From contig JAEYQN010000009.1 of the NCBI GenBank assembly GCA_023409995.1, positions 1-38,523 on the forward strand: 38,523 nucleotides of DNA, written 5' to 3'. The position numbers and the translations under genes are program-made. The notes under the pieces were generated by a model. That model did not search any database, was not told the DNA's origin, and worked only from the letters and a program-made list of their open reading frames with translations. Origin of the DNA: Cyanobacteria bacterium OH_CBB_238. Its GTDB lineage: Bacteria; Cyanobacteriota; Vampirovibrionia; Gastranaerophilales; Gastranaerophilaceae. Below, piece after piece: positions 7,362-15,185 of the stretch (position 1 is its first letter; each line of letters opens with the position of its first letter).

Positions 7362-9161
7362 ATGGATGATATATTAGCTAAATTGGGTTTAAGCACCAGA
7401 ACAACCGTAGGTGTTTCAGTTTCTGCCAATAATAGAGTTGAGATGATATGTATCGACAAAATGTCTCGCTCAATAACAAAATACGCAGCAAGGGAGCTTA
7501 GGTACAATAATGCAATAAGAGAAATAATCGACTATGACGAATTTGCAGCTGTTTTAATTGAATTATTCAAGGAGCTGGGATTAGCTCCTGCATCTTGTAA
7601 TGTTGTTCTTAACTTGCCAAATGTCCATTTCTCATTTATATATCTTCCGCTTATATTAGCAGACGATCAGGTTAATAATGCAATTATTTCAGAAGTTGAA
7701 CAATTATATTTATTTAAACGTCATGAACCTGTTATTTCTTGGAATAGCATAGATGAAAGCAAAGAAACCGATAAGAGATATGTGGTTTATGCTGCATTAC
7801 AAGATACCGTTCTGGAAAATATAAAAGAAGTATTTAGCGAAGTTGGTGCAAAAATAATAGCCATTGAAAATTCTCACTCAGCAATGTTAAAAGGTGTACA
7901 ATACAGCAAAATTGTTGATGAAGAAATTTCAAATTACGAACCATTCAACATAATGCTAATTACATCAAATAGTTACGCCATATTTTGTATGAACGGAAAT
8001 AAATTAGTCGATTATTACGAAGAGCCTCTTGCTATAAAATCATTTACTGATGATGAAGTTTATTTGGCAATATCTTCTGCAGCAGCAGGAACACTACAAG
8101 ACTATCCTACCAGAAACCTTTTATTGATAAGTGAAACAGATGAAGTAAGTGCAGAGTTATTATCAGAGAAAATTAATTTTGATGGTTCAATAAAATATTT
8201 GGATAGAAATAAATATTCTGACAAAACCTTTATGAATATTGATTTTTCTATATTACAAACATACATTCCGATGATTTCATTGGAGAGTGTGGGTACTGCG
8301 GCATACAGCTATGAACCTTATCCCATAAAATTCAATTTCTTATCAGATGTACCAGATGTTGTTGAGCCTGGAAACATTTCAATTACTATTTTCGGTAAAG
8401 AAATTGAACTAGAAAGAAAAGCTTTATTTACAATAGTAGGAAGTATTGTTGGTGGATTAATACTCCTGTTTGGACTTCTTATAATTTTACTAAAAGTCTC
8501 CACTGATAAAATGACAAGCAGCGTTGACAAACTTTCAATGGAGCAAACACAGCTTGAGGAACAAATAAAAAATAGCAGTGTGACTTCAGATGCAGCAGAT
8601 ATTTACACGGTATCTCAACAAATTACTTCGGCAAATAAGCAAGCTGTTTCTTTATATAGTGCTTTATCAACGGAGATTCCTCCTCAAGTCTGGATTGAGT
8701 CTTTTTATACAAATGCAGACGGTGAAGTTATTATTACGGGCAAATCAACTGCAAGTGAGCATATATACAGATTTTTTAAAGGCTTAAAAATGCAAAATCC
8801 TGATGTTTTCCTTGCAAAATTACAATTGGATTATGATGCAACTATGCCAATTACAGCGACAAGTTCAAGTGATAGTCTATATTCTTTTGAAATCAATAGC
8901 ACAAAGAACAAAACAAAAGTTACAGATGATACAAATTCTGATTCATCATTAAATCCACAACCAGCAAAAACAGTTCCTCCAGGATTTTTATTCTTTGGCG
9001 GAAAACAAAGTAAAGAATCACCTCAAGATGCGGAAAAATCTCCAACAAATATACCTATGCAAGCTCCGGGCATTCCAGGCTCTTCACCTCAGTTGCCAAC
9101 TCCAATTGAGCCGCCAACATCATCACCAGCAGTTCCTCCTATAACAGCTGCTCCGCACTAA
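7362..9161 (+). CDS. Fused PilM-PilN type IV pilus inner-membrane assembly protein
   Basis: 599 residues. Residues ~1-315 look like the PilM actin-fold ATPase: VGVSVSANNRVEM (phosphate-1-like), NVVLNLPNVHFSFIYLPLILADDQVNNAIISEVEQLY (the PilN-binding groove region), and a late GTAAYSYEPYPIKFNFL segment, the usual junction where PilM ends and PilN begins (PINFL). One membrane helix follows at ~353-377 and then a periplasmic PilN-like coiled coil and ferredoxin-like domain (residues ~380-515; IYTVSQQITSANKQAVSLYSALSTEIPPQVWIESFYTNADGEVIITGKS). The last ~70 residues are Pro/Ser/Gln rich. In most bacteria PilM and PilN are two proteins that form the T4P alignment complex; here they are one chain. 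pilO follows after 39 bp. Confidence 0.82.
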   Translation: MDDILAKLGLSTRTTVGVSVSANNRVEMICIDKMSRSITKYAARELRYNNAIREIIDYDEFAAVLIELFKELGLAPASCNVVLNLPNVHFSFIYLPLILADDQVNNAIISEVEQLYLFKRHEPVISWNSIDESKETDKRYVVYAALQDTVLENIKEVFSEVGAKIIAIENSHSAMLKGVQYSKIVDEEISNYEPFNIMLITSNSYAIFCMNGNKLVDYYEEPLAIKSFTDDEVYLAISSAAAGTLQDYPTRNLLLISETDEVSAELLSEKINFDGSIKYLDRNKYSDKTFMNIDFSILQTYIPMISLESVGTAAYSYEPYPIKFNFLSDVPDVVEPGNISITIFGKEIELERKALFTIVGSIVGGLILLFGLLIILLKVSTDKMTSSVDKLSMEQTQLEEQIKNSSVTSDAADIYTVSQQITSANKQAVSLYSALSTEIPPQVWIESFYTNADGEVIITGKSTASEHIYRFFKGLKMQNPDVFLAKLQLDYDATMPITATSSSDSLYSFEINSTKNKTKVTDDTNSDSSLNPQPAKTVPPGFLFFGGKQSKESPQDAEKSPTNIPMQAPGIPGSSPQLPTPIEPPTSSPAVPPITAAPH

Positions 9162-9200
9162 AAAAATCGTAGTAAATTTTTAAAATTAAGGGCTTAAACA

Positions 9201-9761
9201 GTGAATAATTCAAGAGAGTTAATATTATCAATAATAGTAGTTGTACTAATTTTAGTCATGGGTATAAAACAGCTATTTACGGTTGGATCTGACTTTAAAC
9301 TAAAATTCACAGAGAAGCGTGAAAAACTTGCAGCTGTTGAAGACCTTAGAGTGAAAACAGACGCAATAAAAAAAGCTAAAGAGGCGATTGAACATAAGCA
9401 AGAAGTTTTAAAGCCATTTTACAAACAAGAAGTCCCTCAAAATGATTCTATAGCTGCATTTGGTGGTATGTTTCAAGATGTCGTTGATTACATCAAAATT
9501 AATGGATTATTGTTAAGATCTATAGAATACAATATCAAGCCAGACACGGATCCAATATATAAAAACTTTTCTACTAACTATAATGTATGCACAATAAACT
9601 TATTTGTTATAGGGACTTATCCACAATTAAAAGATTTCTTACGAGACATAGATATGTACCCATATTTTATAAGCATATCTCAATTGAATATTATTCCTTA
9701 TGAGTCTGATAAGAAATATTTACTTGTAAAAATGGCAATTAACCTATATTCAAAAAAATAG
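9201..9761 (+). CDS. pilO: PilO-like type IV pilus alignment protein
   Basis: 186 residues from a GTG start (AAGGGC upstream). Layout is typical of PilO: a short cytoplasmic tip, one membrane helix at ~8-26 (LILSIIVVVLILVMGIKQLF), a coiled coil (FKLKFTEKREKLAAVEDLRVKTDAIKKAKEAIEHK), and a C-terminal ferredoxin-like domain (FSTNYNVCTINLFVIGTYPQLKDFLRDIDMYPYFISISQLNI). PilO pairs with PilN in the periplasm; its place 39 bp after the PilM-PilN fusion supports the call. PilP and PilQ, usually next, are not here: the following gene is convergent. Assignment rests on architecture and context more than on sequence identity. Confidence 0.78.
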   Translation: MNNSRELILSIIVVVLILVMGIKQLFTVGSDFKLKFTEKREKLAAVEDLRVKTDAIKKAKEAIEHKQEVLKPFYKQEVPQNDSIAAFGGMFQDVVDYIKINGLLLRSIEYNIKPDTDPIYKNFSTNYNVCTINLFVIGTYPQLKDFLRDIDMYPYFISISQLNIIPYESDKKYLLVKMAINLYSKK

Positions 9762-9771
9762 TACCTGTTCT

Positions 9772-10191
9772 CTATGATATTTGAAATGGGCACTTAGTAC
9801 ATTTTGCTTTGGGATGAAGTACTAAATTGTCTTCAAGATCATATAACCTAGCAATACGAGTATGTAGAGGAGAAGAACAGATAGGGCATTTTAGGTTTTC
9901 TATTAATCCTTCTAATATATTCTTCTTCATTTCTGAAATCAGCTCTTCATCTTTATCAAATTTAGAGGGGATATCTTTTTCATAAGGTTTTATTTCTGAT
10001 GGCTCCAACCTAAGTCCTTTTGCCAGCTTTTGTCTATATGTTGAAGACAAAAACAATTCTTTACCAGCTTCTATATCTTCAATGACCTCTACAGGCAAAG
10101 ATGACTTTTTAGCAAGACCAGACTGAGATAAACCTATTTTATCTCTTGCGGAAGAAACAAACTCAGCCAGTGAAATATTTGTATTTGTCAT
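9772..10191 (-). CDS. XRE-type helix-turn-helix protein with C-terminal zinc ribbon
   Basis: 139 residues. Residues ~8-62 form a Cro/C1-type helix-turn-helix (FVSSARDKIGLSQSGLAKKSSLPVEVIEDIEAGKE). A helical linker follows, then a zinc ribbon with C102-x2-C105 and C131-x2-C134 (KCPICSSPL ... KCTKCPFQI). Its ATG overlaps the secF stop as TAATG, so it is translationally coupled to the Sec genes. The combination suggests a DNA-binding regulator with a metal or structural ribbon; no target site can be named. It converges on pilO with only 10 bp between stops and no clear terminator. Function unknown. Confidence 0.75.
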   Translation of the reverse strand: MTNTNISLAEFVSSARDKIGLSQSGLAKKSSLPVEVIEDIEAGKELFLSSTYRQKLAKGLRLEPSEIKPYEKDIPSKFDKDEELISEMKKNILEGLIENLKCPICSSPLHTRIARLYDLEDNLVLHPKAKCTKCPFQIS

Positions 10192-11174
10192 TATCTAGCG
10201 ACCCTAACTCTTGCTTCTTTTTTCTCCATATACCAAGCAAGTGCCATACTTGCAAAGAATATGCTTGAATAAGTTCCTATAGCAATACCCAAAATCATAG
10301 CAAGTACAAAATCTTTAGTAGTAACTCCACCAAAGATATATAAGGCTGTTAGCGTTATTAATGTGGTTAGAGAAGTATTTATACTTCTTGCTAATGTCTG
10401 ATTTACGCTTGCATTAACAATTTCACCAAATGTTGCTTTTTTTGCAAGGAATTTAGAATTTTCTCTAATTCTATCAAAAACAACTATGGTATCGTGCACC
10501 GAGAAACCAATAACAGTTAACACAGCGGTGATAAATAAACTATCTATTTGAACCCCACAAAATAAACCCAGTATAGAGAACGCTCCTATTACAAATAATG
10601 CATCATGCACCAAAGACAATAAAGCTATTATTCCATACTCCAAGTGGAATCTTATTGTTAAATAAAGAACAATACCAATAAAAGCCAATATCATAGCAAC
10701 CATTGAGTTTTTGAACAATTCACTGCCAAGTGTTGGTCCAATAGAACTGACTTGAGCAAGTTGTGCATTTTTATAATCAGCTTTAACTATATTAGTAACA
10801 TTAGCGACATTACTATTATTTTTATCTGCTGAAAACTGCATCCTTATTGACAATATAGTCTGTGAAGGAGCCTTTTTTGTTTCATTTGTATGTAAGACTT
10901 GAACTACAGGACTTGCAATGCCTGTTGATTCTAGTTTGCTTCTAAGCTTTGAAACTTCATCGTTATCTATTTTTTCGTTTATAGAATACTGTATTATTGT
11001 ACCGCCAGTAAAATCAATTCCGACTCTTAACGGAGCATGGTCTTTGTATGTTACTGATGAATACACCATAGCAACAATCCCTGGAATAATAAGTAAGAGA
11101 GAGAATATTAACCATATCCATCTATATTTAACTACATCTATTATTTGTTTTGTATTCAATAGCGTATTAGCCAT
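10191..11174 (-). CDS. secF: Protein translocase subunit SecF
   Basis: 327 residues, six membrane helices. Helix 1 (residues ~17-37), then the periplasmic P1-like domain with the FTGGT motif (VGIDFTGGTIIQYSI), then the RND-type membrane block, including TVIGFSVHDTIVVFDRIREN and QTLARSINTSLTTLITLTALYIFGG, which are the SecF signature (D and R residues used in proton-driven pulling of exported proteins). It follows secD after a 50-bp gap and is coupled by TAATG to the downstream HTH gene. Works with SecD in the inner membrane next to SecYEG. Confidence 0.96.
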   Translation of the reverse strand: MANTLLNTKQIIDVVKYRWIWLIFSLLLIIPGIVAMVYSSVTYKDHAPLRVGIDFTGGTIIQYSINEKIDNDEVSKLRSKLESTGIASPVVQVLHTNETKKAPSQTILSIRMQFSADKNNSNVANVTNIVKADYKNAQLAQVSSIGPTLGSELFKNSMVAMILAFIGIVLYLTIRFHLEYGIIALLSLVHDALFVIGAFSILGLFCGVQIDSLFITAVLTVIGFSVHDTIVVFDRIRENSKFLAKKATFGEIVNASVNQTLARSINTSLTTLITLTALYIFGGVTTKDFVLAMILGIAIGTYSSIFFASMALAWYMEKKEARVRVAR

Positions 11175-11224
11175 TATTATCTCCTTTTATATTAATTTCA
11201 ATTATGTACTTTAATGTAATTAAC

Positions 11225-12535
11225 TTAATCTAAAATTCCAAATCTTGCTTTTTCTCTTTTTGTCTCATCAGCTGTAAATGCCTGATTTATATCACTTTGT
11301 TTTAATCCAAACCAGCCTGGATGTTTAAGCTGGCCTGTTCCAAAAATTAAATGCATAAAATTTTTCGTGACAGTAATCGCTGTAAACATACTAACTAGTA
11401 CACCTATTACCAGGGTTAATGCAAAGCCTTTTACTATGCTGGTTCCTAAAAAATATAAAATTGCACAGGTAATAATTGTCGTCATATTAGAATCAAATAT
11501 ACTCGTGAAAGCTCTATCAAAACCAGTATTAATTGCAGTAAAGAGTGTTCTACCAGCTTTCAGTTCTTCTTTTGTTCTTTCAAAGATAAGGATATTAGCA
11601 TCTACAGCCATACCTATACTCAGAATAAAACCAGCAATACCGGCCAAAGTGAGAGTTACAGGAATTGTTTTAAATATCGAAAATACTATTAGAGAATATA
11701 TTATCAATGCAATATCTGCGATTAAGCCAGGAACATGATAATAAATCACCATAAAGATCATCACTGCTGCAATACCAATTATTCCAGCTATTTTACTTTT
11801 TTCAATACTGTCTGCACCAAGAGTTGGGCCAACAGTATTTTCTTCAATAATCTTTGCAGGAACTGGCAATGCGCCTGCATTTAACAAATCAACCATATTT
11901 TTTGCATCTTCATAAGCAAAGCCACCTTCGCCACCAGAAATTTGAGCTCGTCCGCCAAGAATAGGCTCTTTTATTACTGGAGCAGATTTAAGTTCATTGT
12001 TAAAGAATATAGCCATGGGCTTTCCCACAAGTTCTCTGGTCAGTTTTGCAAACTTTTGAGTACCTTTATCATTGAATTCCAAATCAACAACCCATTCTCT
12101 ACCGCCTTGCCCAGTAGAAACACTTGAATGTTTCAAGTCTTTACCGGTCAAGCCTGTTGAAACCCAATTTTGTAAGTTGTCCTGAGACATTATTGGCTTT
12201 CTAAAGTCCAATTCTGCGGTTTCTCCAATAAATTCTTTTGCTTTTTGAGGATCTGATATATTAGGAATTTCTATTAAAAGTCTTTTTTCTCCTGATTTTT
12301 GAACAACTGTTTCAGCAACACCCAGAGCATTCACTCTATTCTCAATTGCAAATTGTAGACTATCCATCATCTCAGGGGTAATTTTTGGTATAGAACTTGT
12401 GGTTTGAGCCTCCAGAACCAATCTTGAACCACCAACCAAATCTAAGCCAAGCTTTGTTTCCTTCTTAAATATTATTACGGAACAAACAATGGTTATGGCG
12501 ATAATAACCCAAAATAGAACTAATTTGTTTTTCAT
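11225..12535 (-). CDS. secD: Protein translocase subunit SecD
   Basis: 436 residues, the short cyanobacterial/Gram-positive-like size. N-terminal membrane helix (~6-23), the D1 motif LGLDLVGGSRLVLEA, a periplasmic P1 domain with FIGETAELDFRKP and the head/base region, then AGALPVPAKIIEENTVGPTLGADSI leading into helices 2-6, with ILSIGMAVDANILIFERTKEEL (the conserved proton-path Asp and Arg) and FDSNMTTIITCAILYFLGT. GGGG seven bases before the ATG is the ribosome site. First gene of the secD-secF-HTH operon. Confidence 0.96.
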   Translation of the reverse strand: MKNKLVLFWVIIAITIVCSVIIFKKETKLGLDLVGGSRLVLEAQTTSSIPKITPEMMDSLQFAIENRVNALGVAETVVQKSGEKRLLIEIPNISDPQKAKEFIGETAELDFRKPIMSQDNLQNWVSTGLTGKDLKHSSVSTGQGGREWVVDLEFNDKGTQKFAKLTRELVGKPMAIFFNNELKSAPVIKEPILGGRAQISGGEGGFAYEDAKNMVDLLNAGALPVPAKIIEENTVGPTLGADSIEKSKIAGIIGIAAVMIFMVIYYHVPGLIADIALIIYSLIVFSIFKTIPVTLTLAGIAGFILSIGMAVDANILIFERTKEELKAGRTLFTAINTGFDRAFTSIFDSNMTTIITCAILYFLGTSIVKGFALTLVIGVLVSMFTAITVTKNFMHLIFGTGQLKHPGWFGLKQSDINQAFTADETKREKARFGILD

Positions 12536-12679
12536 TTCTATCCCCTAATTTATATGAAATTTACAAGTATAATTTTAACAAAAAAACAAAAATATATCTA
12601 ACCTAGTAAGCTATATTTAAAATGCTTAAGATAACTAGTTTGTGTTACTATATTGAATATTTAAAATAAGAAAACTAAA

Positions 12680-13021
12680 ATGATTAGATCTTTTACACCA
12701 CTTATAATGCTTATAATATCTAATATATTTATGACTTTTGCATGGTATGGGCATCTTAAGCATCGAAGTTCTGCACTGTGGGCAGTAATTTTAATTAGTT
12801 GGCTAATTGCGTTCTTTGAATATTGTTTTCAAGTACCCGCAAATCGAATAGGAAGAGTTTATTACGATACAGCACAGCTCAAAACAATGCAAGAGGTCAT
12901 AACTCTTATTGTTTTTTCATTATTTTCAGTTTTCTATCTAAAAGAGCAGCTTAAATGGAATTACATAGTAGGTTTTGCTTTTATTATTGTTGCAGTGTTC
13001 TTTGTTTTCAAAAAATGGTAA
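12680..13021 (+). CDS. DUF486 (DMT-superfamily-like) small membrane protein
   Basis: 113 residues with four predicted membrane helices (residues ~8-24, 32-48, 68-85, 93-110). The motifs TFAWYGHLKH, FFEYCFQVPANRIGR and LKTMQEVITLIVFSLFSVFYLKEQLKWNYIVGFAFI are those of the DUF486 family, which resembles half of a drug/metabolite transporter and likely acts as a dimer. The substrate is unknown. It stands alone between the divergent secD and recA. Confidence 0.88.
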   Translation: MIRSFTPLIMLIISNIFMTFAWYGHLKHRSSALWAVILISWLIAFFEYCFQVPANRIGRVYYDTAQLKTMQEVITLIVFSLFSVFYLKEQLKWNYIVGFAFIIVAVFFVFKKW

Positions 13022-13051
13022 TTAATTATAGTCTTTTAGAAGAAATAATGA

Positions 13052-13080
13052 TTGACACATTATAGACGTTTGTCTATAAT
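13052..13080 (+). promoter_or_regulatory. recA promoter with embedded SOS (LexA) box
   Basis: TTGACA (13052-13057), 17-bp spacer, TATAAT (13075-13080). The palindrome ATAGAC-GTTT-GTCTAT fills 13062-13077, the same geometry as at lexA, and 20 bases are identical. LexA bound here would block RNA polymerase. The predicted start is ~13087, leaving a leader of ~94 nt before the recA ATG. Confidence 0.92.
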
Positions 13081-13180
13081 AAAATAAGAAACTATTTAAT
13101 TACAAAATATAACAAGTTTCTCACATGAAAAATATAAATAGTATAATAATTGTTTAATAAATAAATTTAAAGGAAAAAGA

Positions 13181-14203
13181 ATGGCAACTAAAGAAAAAGA
13201 AACATTAAGTGTTAATGATGAAAAGAATAAGGCACTTAAGCTTGCAATAGAAAAAATTGAAAAAGACTTTGGTAAAGGCTCAATAATGAAATTGGGAGAC
13301 AAAGCATCCGTATCAGTAGAAGCTATTCCGACAGGAGCATTGTCGTTAGACATTGCTCTTGGCATCGGAGGAGTTCCTCGTGGCCGTGTAATAGAAATAT
13401 ACGGACCTGAAAGTAGTGGTAAAACAACATTAGCTCAACACATCGTTGCTGAGTGTCAAAAAAAAGGAGGCATCGCAGCATTTGTAGATGCTGAGCACGC
13501 TTTAGATCCTGAGTATGCAAAAAACCTTGGAGTTAATGTGGAAGAATTACTGATTTCACAACCTGATACAGGAGAACAAGCTCTTGAAATTGCGGAAGAA
13601 TTAGTTCGTTCATCAGCTGTTGATATTGTTGTTATTGACTCTGTTGCTGCATTAGTTCCTAAAGATGAAATAGAAGGAACAATGGAAGACAAACAAATGG
13701 GGCTGCAAGCAAGACTTATGTCAAAAGCCCTAAGAAAGTTAACAGGAATTGTAGGTAAAACAAATACAACTGTAATATTCATCAATCAGCTAAGACAAAA
13801 AATAGGTGTAATGTATGGTAATCCTGAAACAACTACTGGAGGTAATGCCCTTAAGTATTACGCAAGTGTAAGACTTGATATAAGAAAGATTGATACCCTA
13901 AAAAAAGATGACCAAGATGTAGGAAATAGAGTAAGAGTTAAAGTTGTAAAAAATAAAGTAGCACCACCATTTAGACTTGCTGAATTTGATATAATTTATG
14001 GAAAAGGCATTTGCAAATTAGGATGTATTCTAGATATGGCAGTAAATATGGACATAGTCAAAAAAGCCGGTGCTTGGTTCAGTTACAACGAAGAAAAACT
14101 AGGTCAAGGTAGAGACAAAGCAAAAGATTTCTTCCTATCAAATCCTCAAATACTAGAAGAAGTTGAAGCCAAAGTTCGAGAGAAATTAAAACAAGCGTCT
14201 TAG
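13181..14203 (+). CDS. recA: Recombinase RecA
   Basis: 340 residues, standard length. Walker A is GPESSGKT (75-82); other RecA signatures are [51 protein letters not shown], the L1/L2 loops and [34 protein letters not shown]. RecA forms filaments on single-stranded DNA, drives strand exchange and triggers LexA self-cleavage. A clear AAAGGAAAAAG precedes the ATG. The promoter carries the SOS box shared with lexA, and the gene ends at its own terminator. Confidence 0.98.
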   Translation: MATKEKETLSVNDEKNKALKLAIEKIEKDFGKGSIMKLGDKASVSVEAIPTGALSLDIALGIGGVPRGRVIEIYGPESSGKTTLAQHIVAECQKKGGIAAFVDAEHALDPEYAKNLGVNVEELLISQPDTGEQALEIAEELVRSSAVDIVVIDSVAALVPKDEIEGTMEDKQMGLQARLMSKALRKLTGIVGKTNTTVIFINQLRQKIGVMYGNPETTTGGNALKYYASVRLDIRKIDTLKKDDQDVGNRVRVKVVKNKVAPPFRLAEFDIIYGKGICKLGCILDMAVNMDIVKKAGAWFSYNEEKLGQGRDKAKDFFLSNPQILEEVEAKVREKLKQAS

Positions 14204-14221
14204 GATGATGAAATATGGTTT

Positions 14222-14261
14222 AAACAAAATAGGGATTCAATTAGAGTCTCTATTTTGTTTA
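14222..14261 (+). terminator. recA terminator
   Basis: AAACAAAATAGGGA pairs with TCTCTATTTTGTTT (one G.T pair) around an ~11-nt loop, 20 bp after the recA stop. The T-rich 3' arm serves as the U tract. Confidence 0.75.
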
Positions 14262-14348
14262 GAATTGTAAAATGTACACTTAATATTAGCAAAAAAATGT
14301 AAAAACATGGATTAGAATAATTAATGAAGTGAGTAGTGAGAAATTATC

Positions 14349-14834
14349 ATGGAAATAAATAGTGTTAGTGTGTATAAAGTTAATTCAAATGATTTTGGTT
14401 TATTCAAAAGGGCCTGTTTCAAGGGGAAATTAATCCCATTTAATACATCTACGGAAAATGTTATAAAAAAGACTTTAAATACTGATGTTTTTCAAAGTAC
14501 AGAAGATAGAATTAATTGGTTGAATTGGGCTGGTAAAAAGGCAAAAGTACTATCAAAAAAAGGCTCAAATCGGTCTGAAGTTAACCAATTTTTTGACTTT
14601 GTACAAAATTCATTCAATGAAAAAGAAAACAGGCTTTTCTTGGGAGAACTATTTGAGAAATCACCGGAAGAGGCTGGTAAATACACAAGCACCCTAAAAA
14701 GAGTTTTGCTTCAATTTCAATCCTATGGTGTTCCTCGCAAAAAATGCGATGAAATAAAAGACAGTATCGATTTTATTGAAGGAATAAGCTCATATAAAAT
14801 TGAAGATGATTTGTTCTCTAAAAAATTTCAATAA
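14349..14834 (+). CDS. Hypothetical protein, 161 residues
   Basis: I do not recognise the family. The product has no signal peptide or membrane helix. Residues 1-30 (MEINSVSVYKVNSNDFGLFKRACFKGKLIPF) look disordered and include a short FKG motif; the rest is predicted mostly helical and charged (DRINWLNWAGKKAKVLSKKGSNRSEVNQFFDFVQNSFNEKENRLFLGELFEKSPEEAGKY...), compatible with a small helical bundle. It stands alone between recA and the repeat-protein leader, with its own start near weak ribosome-site sequence. The coding call rests on a clean 486-bp frame with codon use like its neighbours. Confidence 0.6.
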   Translation: MEINSVSVYKVNSNDFGLFKRACFKGKLIPFNTSTENVIKKTLNTDVFQSTEDRINWLNWAGKKAKVLSKKGSNRSEVNQFFDFVQNSFNEKENRLFLGELFEKSPEEAGKYTSTLKRVLLQFQSYGVPRKKCDEIKDSIDFIEGISSYKIEDDLFSKKFQ

Positions 14835-15185
14835 TGTTAACACTTTAAGAAATATTATGATATTTTGAATAAATATAATAGGCTGTGAGCTAATAGAGAT
14901 AATAGTATTCAGAAGTGAATACATGTGTACGCATGTGTTCATCATGTTTTTGGGGTTTTGAACCATGGAATCCATGACGGCACATGGGATACGGCGATTT
15001 GGGTATTGATTTGTTGTGTTGCTACTGGCACATGGGATAGTCATGTGTGTTATGGCGTAAATACTATATTTACATGACTTTGCGGGTTGTGTATCATGCG
15101 AAACATAGTCATGGAGTCATTTTCGCAAATTAAGTAAGAAGAGTGTGGTAAAAATGGCTAAATAGTGAATATGTGAAAGAGAAAT
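14835..15185 (+). other. 351-bp non-coding leader with repeats before the pilin/S74 gene
   Basis: No gene is visible here. From ~14880 the plus strand is rich in G and in CATG words, unlike all other intergenic DNA in the window, and this character continues into the first ~95 codons of the next gene. It contains a 13-bp direct repeat GGCACATGGGATA (14979-14991 and 15027-15039) and a perfect 7-bp inverted repeat TGCGAAA/TTTCGCA (15097-15103 / 15121-15127) around 17 nt. It may be a structured 5' leader or a recombination cassette. Confidence 0.55.
14979..15039 (+). repeat. 13-bp direct repeat pair in the leader
   Basis: GGCACATGGGATA occurs at 14979-14991 and again at 15027-15039, 48 bp apart. 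A third CATG-rich stretch follows at once (TCATGTGTG). Confidence 0.8.

Noticed and set aside
11367..11738. 123-residue plus-strand frame
   Set aside because: It is a shadow of secD on the opposite strand; its apparent hydrophobicity comes from membrane-helix codons read in reverse.
14204..14348. Possible small gene between recA and the 161-residue protein
   Set aside because: Only the recA terminator and A/T-rich DNA are visible; no start codon with a ribosome site opens a frame of useful length.
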